22,872 nucleotides of DNA from CAYNYF01 sp964401385 (lineage in GTDB: Bacteria > Planctomycetota > Phycisphaerae > SM23-33), in NCBI GenBank assembly GCA_964401385.1, contig CAYNYF010000072.1, forward strand, positions 1 through 22,872, given 5' to 3'. Both the position numbers and the translations under genes were made by a program. Shown here one piece after another: positions 8,241 through 14,156 of this stretch (within the stretch, counting starts at the first letter, position 1; each line of letters starts with the position of its first letter). The notes under the pieces are model-generated. The model saw only the letters and a list, made by a program, of their open reading frames with translations. It was not told the DNA's origin and ran no database searches.

Positions 8241-9791
8241 GTGACTGAGCGAGCCGTGCCATTCAGCCGGCCTTCCGGGCAGGGCCCGGCGCCGATCACC
8301 GCAAGGCCGGAGCCGCTGAGCCTCGACTACCACCACCCGCTGGAAAACTGGCTGGGCCGGAAGCCCTTCCGCTGGCTGCTCGGCTGGCTGGCGCGCGGAC
8401 CGGCGGGGGCGACCCGGCTGGAGCGGGTCCTCGCCAGCTATGGCAACGACAAGGCGGCCCTGGCGGAGCGGATCAAGTACTGGCCCTTCCACAAGTTCAT
8501 CGACCGCATGCGCGGGTCGGTTCCGCCCGAGGCGTTTCGGCGGCGGCTTCTCGACCAGGCCGGCATGCTGAACGGGCTGGTAATCGTCGCCCGCAGTTTG
8601 GCCGAGCACGGGCTGACCGTGCCGCAGCGGTTCAGCGCCCCGCTGTTCGCCGTGTGGAACCTCACCAACCGCTGCAACCTCCGCTGCCGGCACTGCTACC
8701 AGAACAGCCAGCATCGCTCGCTGCCGGACGAGCTGACGCGGCAGGAGAAGCTCGCCGTCGTCGACCAGTTGGGGGCGGCCCGCCTGGCGATGCTGGCGCT
8801 GGCGGGCGGCGAGCCGACCATCTGCCCGGACCTGCTGCCGGTGCTGCGCCGGGCGCAGAAATACCGCATGCACGTCAGCGTCGCCACCAACGGTGTGACC
8901 ATCACCGAAAAGCTGGCGGGCGAGCTGGCGGCGGCGGGCGTCCGCTACGTGGAGGTCTCGCTGGACTCGGTCGATCCGGCCCGCCACGACGCCTTCCGCG
9001 GCATGCCCGGCATGTGGCAGCGGGCCGTCCGCGGGGCCAAAATCATCGCCGCCAGCGAGGGCCTGCGGCTGGGCATCGCCATGTGCGTGCACCGGGCCAA
9101 CTACCACGAGGTCCAGCGGATGATCGAGTTCGCCATCTCCATCGGGGCCGAGTGCTTCGCCCACTTCAACTTCATTCCGGTCGGGCGCGGGCTGAAGATG
9201 GTCTCCGGCGACATCACGCCGGTACAGCGGGAGGAGCTGCTGGGGCTGCTGGGCGAATACATGCAGTCCGGGCGGATCGGCGTGATCTCCACCGCCCCGC
9301 AGCTTGGGCGGGTCTGCCTGTCGCGCTGGCCGGCCGAGGGCGGGCGGACGGCCTGCTCCCACGCCGGCTCCGGCAGCGGGCGGAAGGCCCGGGTGGTGGC
9401 GAAATACCTCGGCGGCTGCGGCGCCGGCAGGACCTACGTCTGCGTCGAGCCCAACGGCGACGTGACCCCCTGCGTGTACCTGCCCCACCGGGTGATGGGC
9501 AACCTGCGCACCTCCAACATCCTCGACATCTTCCGCAACGGATACTACGAGCTGCTCAACGACCGCACCGACCGCATCCACCACTGCGCCACCTGCAAGT
9601 TCGCCAGCTACTGCGGCGGCTGCCGGGCCCGGTCGGACGCCTACTTCGGCCGGCTGGACGCCGGCGACCCCGGGTGCATCTACAACCAGCAGTACTGGGA
9701 CGAGCTGGTGGCGTCCGGCGTCGTCGTCCACGAAGAAACCTCCGAGCCGGCGGAAGTGACGCTGCCCCTCCTCCGCCACGGCCTGGCATAG
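8241..9791 (+). CDS. Radical SAM/SPASM domain protein of unknown substrate
   Basis: A 516-aa protein with a roughly 130-residue helical N-terminal region (HPLENWLGRKPFRWLLGW onwards), then a radical SAM core with CNLRCRHC (C145, C149, C152) and GGEPT (189-193). A C-terminal SPASM-type domain has C-rich blocks: VCVEPNGDVTPCVYLPHR, CATCKFASYCGGCRARSDAY and a final DPGC. SPASM domains bind auxiliary [4Fe-4S] clusters and occur in peptide maturases, PqqE-like enzymes and other modification enzymes. No small precursor peptide gene is obvious beside it. It begins 9 nt after the lipoprotein stop. The GTG at 8241 has no clear ribosome site; a GTG at 8256, preceded by GAGCGAG, is an alternative start. 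Within this operon it may modify a lipid tail or head, or mature a partner protein. The function is open. Confidence 0.85.
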   Translation: MTERAVPFSRPSGQGPAPITARPEPLSLDYHHPLENWLGRKPFRWLLGWLARGPAGATRLERVLASYGNDKAALAERIKYWPFHKFIDRMRGSVPPEAFRRRLLDQAGMLNGLVIVARSLAEHGLTVPQRFSAPLFAVWNLTNRCNLRCRHCYQNSQHRSLPDELTRQEKLAVVDQLGAARLAMLALAGGEPTICPDLLPVLRRAQKYRMHVSVATNGVTITEKLAGELAAAGVRYVEVSLDSVDPARHDAFRGMPGMWQRAVRGAKIIAASEGLRLGIAMCVHRANYHEVQRMIEFAISIGAECFAHFNFIPVGRGLKMVSGDITPVQREELLGLLGEYMQSGRIGVISTAPQLGRVCLSRWPAEGGRTACSHAGSGSGRKARVVAKYLGGCGAGRTYVCVEPNGDVTPCVYLPHRVMGNLRTSNILDIFRNGYYELLNDRTDRIHHCATCKFASYCGGCRARSDAYFGRLDAGDPGCIYNQQYWDELVASGVVVHEETSEPAEVTLPLLRHGLA

Positions 9792-9857
9792 GCCGGCCAC
9801 GGGAATTCTCGTAGAGCTTGACCCGGCGAGGATGCGTCTGCGCGGGAGGGAGGAGAC

Positions 9858-9883
9858 CACGAATTAAGGCGAATTACACGAAT
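9858..9883. repeat. 26-nt island-boundary repeat, left copy
   Basis: The segment starts CACGAATTAAGGCGAATT and continues ACACGAAT. The same 26 nt with three substitutions recurs in the same orientation at 12703-12728. The two copies bracket the low-GC island with both toxin-antitoxin pairs. Similar CACGAATT-rich stretches recur at 12790-12845, so this may be a dispersed intergenic repeat rather than a true attachment site. Confidence 0.6.
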
Positions 9884-9990
9884 AGCCTTCCTTTACCTGA
9901 TCAGCTCCCCCCAATTGGTGCAACGGAATGTCCTGGCTTACGGCAAGCGGGACACCTATCCGAATTCCTCATATTTTCTGCCGCCCCCAG

Positions 9991-10029
9991 TTGCCTAAGG
10001 CGCCGATACTGGTATACTAATAGAGTATA
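9991..10029 (+). promoter_or_regulatory. Promoter with overlapping palindromic operator for the Panacea pair
   Basis: TTGCCT (9991-9996) and TATACT (10013-10018) are separated by 16 nt. The -10 box is the left arm of a perfect inverted repeat TATACT-AATAG-AGTATA (10013-10029) that covers the expected transcription start. The start codon at 10047 follows after a GGGGAAGGG ribosome site. An operator laid over the -10 and start fits the autoregulation common in toxin-antitoxin operons, though the DNA-binding factor is not identified. Confidence 0.6.
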
Positions 10030-10046
10030 GGGGAAGGGCGAGCGTC

Positions 10047-10619
10047 ATGGGCGATATTCAGTTCAAGTGGGATGCCAAGAAGGCGATTGAGGCGACCCAT
10101 TATCTTGTGGCCAACCTTGGCCACGTTGATAAAGTCAAGTTGACAAAGCTGTTGTACATCGCCGACCGGGACCATTTTCTCCAGCATGGCCACCCGATCA
10201 CGGGCGATCATCAGGTCGCCATGGACAAGGGGCCGGTTCCGTCTGCTACGCTTGCTTTGCTGGATGGCGAATTGCCCGCGTCGGCAGAATGCTATCAGCA
10301 CGTTCATCTGAACGATTTTACCTTTACTTCGCGAGGGGATCGGGAGCCAAGTGCGCTTTCGGCTTCGGAGTTGGAGGTATTGACAGCGGTGCTGCGCGAA
10401 CATGGCCACAAGGGGAAGTGGACTCTCGTTGATGAGACTCACACTTATCCTGAATTCAAAGAGGTGTACAGGTCAGGGACGTCTACTCGCATCCCATACG
10501 ACACGATCCTGCGGCACTATGAGACGGGAGATGGTCGCCGGTACAGGCTGGGAAAGCCCGTGGTATCACGGGCGATGCTGGCGGCAATGGAGCGGCCTTT
10601 TCCCCCTTGGCGCGCCTAG
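10047..10619 (+). CDS. Panacea (SocA/DUF4065-like) antitoxin
   Basis: A 190-aa protein with the Panacea/SocA signature near the N-terminus: KLTKLLYIADRDHF followed by GHPITGDHQVAMDKGPVPS (about residues 32-68). This is the core motif by which the domain is recognised in phage proteins and in antitoxins that neutralise unrelated toxins. The C-terminal part (KWTLVDETHTYPEFKEVY) is also typical of these proteins. It has a strong GGGGAAGGG ribosome site and its own promoter. It is followed after 24 nt, in the same frame, by a small toxin-like gene, the usual order of such pairs. Codon use is less GC-biased than in the flanking operons, which fits acquisition by transfer. Family call is firm; antitoxin role is inferred from the neighbour. 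Confidence 0.85.
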   Translation: MGDIQFKWDAKKAIEATHYLVANLGHVDKVKLTKLLYIADRDHFLQHGHPITGDHQVAMDKGPVPSATLALLDGELPASAECYQHVHLNDFTFTSRGDREPSALSASELEVLTAVLREHGHKGKWTLVDETHTYPEFKEVYRSGTSTRIPYDTILRHYETGDGRRYRLGKPVVSRAMLAAMERPFPPWRA

Positions 10620-10643
10620 CATCTGTCCGCGGGGGCAGCAAGG

Positions 10644-10964
10644 TTGGACGATCTCGCCATCTGGCTGGCTACAGTGGAATGGAACGGGTGTCCTGATCCG
10701 CGTCCATGGGTGCTGATCGACCAGAGGGGCGACGATATCTTCGGTTGCTTCCCGATTGCTTCGGAATGCTACGAAGGTCTCTGCTTTGCACTATCTTCGG
10801 CAGATCGAGATTTTGCAGCCACGGGATTAGACCGGGATTGCCATATTCACACCGAACGCATCTACGAGCTGCGCCATACGGACTTGAGTAGGCGACTTGG
10901 GTTCTTACAGGGCGATCTCCTGAAGGGCTTCTGGCAGTACGCATTTGGCAACGAGCCCAGTTAG
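10644..10964 (+). CDS. Putative toxin paired with the Panacea antitoxin (PemK/MazF-like?)
   Basis: A 106-aa protein read from a TTG at 10644. The frame upstream is closed by the antitoxin stop at 10617-10619 and no ATG or GTG is available, so TTG is the best start, with GGGGGC and AAGG just upstream. The sequence has an N-terminal WVLIDQRGDDIFGCFPI strand pattern. Its C-terminal block HIHTERIYELRHTDLSRRLG resembles the end of small PemK/MazF-like RNases (an I..E.I..L...DL..RLG pattern). I cannot identify catalytic residues with confidence. The immediate position behind a Panacea gene, the small size and the shared non-native base composition support a toxin role. It could instead be an unrelated hypothetical protein. 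Confidence 0.6.
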   Translation: MDDLAIWLATVEWNGCPDPRPWVLIDQRGDDIFGCFPIASECYEGLCFALSSADRDFAATGLDRDCHIHTERIYELRHTDLSRRLGFLQGDLLKGFWQYAFGNEPS

Positions 10965-11396
10965 GCTGCTCAAAGAGTGGCACCGGCAAGTATTTCGGAA
11001 GCGCCGGCTCCAGGTCTCGCTTCAAGACCCGCCAACTAATGGAGGATCCTATATAGGGCTATCGCTGCAGCGAGGTGCTCGCGCAAGCGCGTATGGCCCG
11101 GGTCGCGAGCTAGCCACTGGCGATGTGTCTGTTCTCCTTGGCCTTTTTCGTCGGGCGGATTCAGCATGCGAAGCTCGTCAAGCACGCCGGGCGCGCCGTG
11201 GTATTGGCAATTAGGAACCCGCGCTTCTCGGATCAGGTGCGATTGGTTGTGAATGGTTGGGAGGCGATAGAGAAGGCAACCAGAACAAAGAGCCCACCCT
11301 TCATCTTGAGGTTCACCAGCAGGAGTCCGTCACCACAGCAGTTGAGGCTATGACGGGGCAGCGGAGGGCGCCAGGCGCCCGAACGGGGAGCGAGCG
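10965..11396. other. Intergenic stretch without recognised gene
   Basis: No frame here looks like a real gene. The longest plus-strand candidate (11123-11353, 76 codons) has no ribosome site and resembles no family I know. The stretch separates the Panacea pair from the glycosyltransferase remnant and may be decayed mobile or glycan-cluster DNA. Confidence 0.5.
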
Positions 11397-11499
11397 TCAG
11401 GGACGTATGCCCCACAGTCGCTCGTACAGTCCTTCTATTTTTTCCACCATCAGGTTGTGGTCGAAGCGCTGCCTGGCGCGGTCCCGGCCGTGCTCGCCC
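11397..11499 (-). pseudogene. 3' remnant of a GT4 glycosyltransferase gene
   Basis: Read on the minus strand, this segment encodes GEHGRDRARQRF followed by DHNLMVEKIEGLYERLWGIRP and a TGA at 11397-11399. It matches the last residues of the intact glycosyltransferase at 12940-14103 (GEHGRDRAKQRF, DHNLMVERIEALYRR). At DNA level, 11443-11499 and 12974-13030 are 57 nt with only two differences. The match stops abruptly at 11499/11500, beyond which the minus-strand frame is unrelated. No start or catalytic domain remains, so it is a truncated gene end. A second, paralogous glycosyltransferase was probably cut here by insertion or deletion. Confidence 0.85.
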
Positions 11500-11501
11500 T
11501 C

Positions 11502-11603
11502 ATGCGAGCATGTAACAAGTGGCTGGATTTTAAGGGGTTGCTGGAGCGCTCATTGCCGAAGCACCCGCCGATGCCGCTATTCGACCAGCTAAACAATATC
11601 TGA
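11502..11603 (+). other. 33-codon open frame of uncertain status
   Basis: Beginning right at the break in the glycosyltransferase remnant, ATG 11502 opens a frame encoding MRACNKWLDFKGLLERSL and ending PLFDQLNNI, stop at 11601-11603. The composition (KWLDFKGLLERS, PLFDQLNN) looks protein-like, not like a GC shadow, but there is no ribosome site. It could be the 3' end of another gene fragment joined to the remnant. I do not recognise the family. Confidence 0.25.
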
Positions 11604-11670
11604 CCGATAGCGCCCTGTTCTCCTAGGGCCGACGATGAACCGAGCCAGCGCGCCATTGATGGGGGTGATG

Positions 11671-11690
11671 GCCAACAGGTGGCTGTTGGC
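11671..11690 (+). promoter_or_regulatory. Perfect 8-bp hairpin upstream of the 30-aa peptide gene
   Basis: GCCAACAG-GTGG-CTGTTGGC is a perfect stem with a 4-nt loop, 56 nt before the ATG at 11747. It is not followed by a T tract, so it is not an obvious terminator. It could be a structured leader or a protein-binding palindrome that controls the small peptide gene. Confidence 0.4.
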
Positions 11691-11746
11691 TCCCTCGCCG
11701 CCGGAGCTTCAATAGGCGGTTGGACTCTTTGTTAGGAGGGGTACAG

Positions 11747-11839
11747 ATGAAGCGCATCTTCATCTGGCTCAGGAAGGCAGTGGTGTTCTTGGCGGCATTG
11801 GCACGGTTCGCCCTCGCCGTCAAGCAACTGTTTCTCTAG
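11747..11839 (+). CDS. 30-aa hydrophobic peptide, type I toxin-like
   Basis: A very short gene with strong signals: TTAGGAGGGG (11733-11742) ends four nt before the ATG, and a hairpin followed by a T-rich run lies 7 nt after the stop. The peptide starts MKRIFIWLRKAVVFLAALA and ends RFALAVKQLFL. It is a single hydrophobic or amphipathic helix with Lys/Arg residues spread along one face. This resembles membrane-acting peptides of type I toxin-antitoxin systems in size and composition, without clear similarity to a named one. It lies between two toxin-antitoxin pairs and convergent with hicB. No antisense RNA has been identified; an antisense promoter was not evident by eye. It could also be a small regulatory membrane peptide. 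Confidence 0.6.
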   Translation: MKRIFIWLRKAVVFLAALARFALAVKQLFL

Positions 11840-11845
11840 CAGGGA

Positions 11846-11882
11846 CGGCCGGTCGCTCGTACGGGCCCGGCCGCTTCTTTTG
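11846..11882 (+). terminator. Rho-independent terminator after the 30-aa peptide gene
   Basis: CGGCCGG (11846-11852) pairs perfectly with CCGGCCG (11867-11873) around a 14-nt loop. It is followed by CTTCTTTTGTG. It lies 7 nt after the peptide stop codon and 49 nt before the convergent hicB stop. Confidence 0.65.
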
Positions 11883-11930
11883 TGTCTATCGCCCAATCCC
11901 GTCCACAGATCAAGCCAGATCCGTAAGGCT

Positions 11931-12338
11931 TTATCCTCTGACTGCTGGCTTGCGGGCACGGCCCTTGCTCGGCTTAGTCGCGACAAGACGATCACCACTA
12001 ACAGACGGCGCGCTAGAGGAAACAGCGTCCCTTAGGCACTTGGCCACCAGCGTGTTGATGCTCATTTTGGACGCACGAGCGGCCATCGTAATTCGTCGGT
12101 GCAAATCGGGCCCGATTCTGATCATGAACTTGCCAGAATAAGGCTTGTCCGGCTTCTCTCCTCGCTCCTCGCAGAACTCCAAGTAGTCATCAACGGACTC
12201 CCGGAACGCCTGGAGCGCCTCGCCAACCGAACGACCCTCAAACGTCACAACATCGCGGATGCCAAGCACCTCGCCGTGCAGAATTTCGGCGTCTGGATCG
12301 AATTCGATACTCGCGGTATATCCCTTGTGCTCAATCAC
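11931..12338 (-). CDS. hicB: HicB family antitoxin
   Basis: A 135-aa antitoxin of a type II pair. The N-terminal HicB domain (residues about 1-60) shows YTASIEFDPDAEILHGEVLG and a GRSVGEALQAFRESVDDYLE helix. The C-terminal part (PYSGKFMIRIGPDLHRRITM then KMSINTLVAKCLRDAV) is a ribbon-helix-helix DNA-binding domain. Its ATG overlaps the TGA of the upstream gene by four bases (ATGA), so the two are co-translated. It is expected to bind and neutralise the HicA product and repress the shared promoter at 12594-12622. The order toxin then antitoxin is usual for hicAB. The basic tail after residue 110 (KPSKGRARKP) is disordered-looking. Confidence 0.92.
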   Translation of the reverse strand: MIEHKGYTASIEFDPDAEILHGEVLGIRDVVTFEGRSVGEALQAFRESVDDYLEFCEERGEKPDKPYSGKFMIRIGPDLHRRITMAARASKMSINTLVAKCLRDAVSSSAPSVSGDRLVATKPSKGRARKPAVRG

Positions 12339-12586
12339 GGGTTGACTCCTGCTTCCGTCAAGAACCGCCTTATCGATCTGATTGTGGGCTTGTTTATCTC
12401 CTTCGCCGGATGGGGCTTATGGAAGACAGCTCGAACGCCATTCGGCGCCACTCGCACTCTCGAACCTCTGCCTTGAGTCATCTTTGCACCAAGATTCCGC
12501 AGTAGCGATTCTGTGTCAGACCAAGTGATGTTGGCCTGCACCGGATCGGAAAAGATGGCAGCAAAGGTCCGTTCATGCTTGCCCAT
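12335..12586 (-). CDS. hicA: HicA family toxin (variant subfamily)
   Basis: An 83-aa RNA-targeting toxin. It starts MGKHERTFAAIFSDPVQANI and carries GRGSRVRVAPNGVRAVFHKP followed by a C-terminal SIRRFLTEAGV helix, the layout of a widespread HicA subgroup. In classic HicA the glycine-serine pair is followed by a catalytic His; here the aligned residue is Arg (GSR), while a His remains in FHKPHP. Longer reading frames exist up to 12622, but those Met codons fall in the promoter. The -10 box ends only 7 nt before ATG 12586, which makes this start preferable and suggests a leaderless or near-leaderless mRNA. It overlaps hicB by four bases. Confidence 0.88.
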   Translation of the reverse strand: MGKHERTFAAIFSDPVQANITWSDTESLLRNLGAKMTQGRGSRVRVAPNGVRAVFHKPHPAKEINKPTIRSIRRFLTEAGVNP

Positions 12587-12593
12587 CCACTGC

Positions 12594-12622
12594 ATAGTAC
12601 CACTCAATGATACTATCGTCAA
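12594..12622 (-). promoter_or_regulatory. hicAB promoter with overlapping palindrome
   Basis: On the minus strand TTGACG (12617-12622) and TACTAT (12594-12599) are exactly 17 nt apart, close to the sigma70 consensus. The -10 box is also one arm of a perfect inverted repeat ATAGTA-N11-TACTAT (12594-12616 on the plus strand), whose 17-bp centre spacing suits a dimeric ribbon-helix-helix repressor. HicB binding here would block polymerase. Confidence 0.75.
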
Positions 12623-12702
12623 GCAAATTCTTGTGGTTCACTAGATTTCCCCCCTCTTCCCTCTCACAGAACGGCCCTACCTTAAACTGGGTCATTCCGT
12701 CA

Positions 12703-12728
12703 CACGAATTACGGCGAATTCCGCGAAT
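12703..12728. repeat. 26-nt island-boundary repeat, right copy
   Basis: Starts CACGAATTACGGCGAATT and continues CCGCGAAT. It is in the same orientation as the copy at 9858-9883 and differs at three positions. It marks the right side of the toxin-antitoxin island, 117 nt upstream of the hicA start. Confidence 0.6.
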
Positions 12729-12761
12729 GGGCTCTTTTTCTCGAACGAGTTCCGCCTAATT

Positions 12762-12785
12762 CCTGCCTGAAAGCTGCCGGGCAGG
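12762..12785. repeat. REP-like hairpin repeat, copy 4
   Basis: CCTGCCTGAAAGCTGCC then GGGCAGGC: the arms CCTGCC / GGGCAGG are of the same family as the copies at 587-1147. It lies in the 210-nt spacer between the island and the glycosyltransferase stop, which otherwise holds AATTCGTG-rich intergenic repeats and no gene. Confidence 0.7.
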
Positions 12786-12804
12786 CGTGCAATTCGTGAG
12801 AATT

Positions 12805-12829
12805 CCCGCCTGAAGGATGGCGGGCAGGC
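12805..12829. repeat. REP-like hairpin repeat, copy 5
   Basis: CCCGCCTGAAGGATGGC then GGGCAGGC; CCCGCC and GGCGGG are perfect inverted arms around an 8-nt loop. It lies 19 nt after copy 4 in direct orientation, making a small doublet as is usual for REP-type elements. Confidence 0.75.
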
Positions 12830-12939
12830 GTGTCATTCGTGTTCCCATCCGTTGAAATGCGCGGCAGCCGTGGGCGGAGCCACTGTGCACGCATTGTAGC
12901 ACTCCGCCAAGGCCCGCGCCCGCGGGCGGTCGGCGCCGC

Positions 12940-14103
12940 CTACGCTATTCGCCGGTAGAGGGCCTCGATCCGCTCCACCATCAGGTTGTGGTCGAAGCGC
13001 TGTTTGGCGCGGTCCCGGCCGTGCTCGCCCAGGCGCCGGCGGAGATCAGGGGCCTTGGCGAGGGTCTCGATGGCGGTCTTGAGCCCGGCCACGTCGCCCG
13101 GCTCCAGCAGCACGCCGGTATCGGAGCCGACCGCCTCGGCCGCGCCGTCCACGTCGAAGCTGACGACGGGTTTTCCCGCCAGCATCGCCTGCGGCAGGGC
13201 CCGGGCCAGCCCCTCCCGCAGCGAGCAATGCACCACGATGTCGCTGGCGTGCATGATGAGGGGAATCCGCTCCGGCGGCAGCAGCCCCGTCAGGTGGACG
13301 CGCCCTTCCAGATGCGCCGCGCGGATCGCCCGCTCGATTCGGGCCCGCCGGCGGCCGTCGCCGACGAAGCAGAACTGCACGCGCGGGTTGGCAATCCTGG
13401 CGGCGGCGTCCAGGATGAAATCGTGGCCCTTCAGCTCCGCCAGGCGGGCCACCTGCGTGACCAGCACGTCGCCCGCGCCCAGGCCCAGCGACCGGCGGAA
13501 GTCATCGGCGCCGGCGGGGCGCGTCAGAAAGTCCGCGACCTCCATGCCGCTGTAGATCGTCGTGTACTGCTCTGGCGCGCCGACGCCGGCGGCGAGTGCC
13601 TGCCGCGTCATCGCGTCGGCCACGGAGATGATCGCGTCCGATCGCCGCGCCGCCCGCCGCTCCAGCGTGACGTACAGCCAGTTGGCCGGAAAGCTGTTGT
13701 AGCGGTGATACGGCAGCCCGTGGATGGTGTGGACGATCTTCATCCCCGCCAACGCCCCGCCGGCCTTCTTGCGAAGGCGGTCGGCCGCCCGCCGGCCGAG
13801 GATGCCCGCCTTGGACGAGTGCGTGTGCACCACCTCCGGCGCCAGCCGCCGCAGCAGCCGCAGCAGCGCCCGATACGCCCGCCAGTCGCGAACCGGGTTG
13901 ACCGCCCGGCGAAGGGAATTCACCAGGATGACCTCATACCCGCCGGAGCGGGCCCGCTCCATCAGCTCGCCTTCCGGCCCCAGCGGCGGGCCGGTGATCA
14001 GGCTGACCTCATGCCCGCGGCGGCGGAGGCCCTCGCACGTCAGCAGGGTGTTTTCCTGGGCCCCGCCGAGGATCATTCGCGTGATGACGTGAGCGACTTT
14101 CAC
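12940..14103 (-). CDS. GT4-type glycosyltransferase
   Basis: A 387-aa GT-B fold glycosyltransferase that would use a nucleotide sugar to extend a cell-surface glycan or glycolipid. The N-terminal Rossmann lobe shows MKVAHVITRMILGGAQENTL, the glycine-rich acceptor-side loop, and VVHTHSSKAGILGR. The C-terminal lobe shows VARLAELKGHDF, CFVGDGRRRARIE and the donor-binding segment REGLARALPQAMLAGKPVV. In the usual EX7E motif the second Glu is replaced (E297 then Q305). The GTG start at 14103 is preceded by AGGGGG. It follows the RND gene by 53 nt on the same strand but may not share its function. A broken copy of its 3' end lies at 11397-11499. The sugar and acceptor are unknown. Confidence 0.9.
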   Translation of the reverse strand: MKVAHVITRMILGGAQENTLLTCEGLRRRGHEVSLITGPPLGPEGELMERARSGGYEVILVNSLRRAVNPVRDWRAYRALLRLLRRLAPEVVHTHSSKAGILGRRAADRLRKKAGGALAGMKIVHTIHGLPYHRYNSFPANWLYVTLERRAARRSDAIISVADAMTRQALAAGVGAPEQYTTIYSGMEVADFLTRPAGADDFRRSLGLGAGDVLVTQVARLAELKGHDFILDAAARIANPRVQFCFVGDGRRRARIERAIRAAHLEGRVHLTGLLPPERIPLIMHASDIVVHCSLREGLARALPQAMLAGKPVVSFDVDGAAEAVGSDTGVLLEPGDVAGLKTAIETLAKAPDLRRRLGEHGRDRAKQRFDHNLMVERIEALYRRIA

Positions 14104-14156
14104 GGCCCCCTAATATTCCCCACGGCGTCGGCGGCGTCCAGAGGTTTATGCGGCGA

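Noticed and set aside
9818..10030. 70-codon frame upstream of the Panacea gene
   Set aside because: Overlaps the left boundary repeat and the promoter and has no coding character.
11123..11353. 76-codon frame in the island
   Set aside because: No ribosome site, no recognised family, unusual start context; possible but unsupported.
9858..12728. Integrative element or insertion sequence
   Set aside because: No transposase, integrase or terminal inverted repeats were found; the 26-nt repeats alone do not prove mobility.
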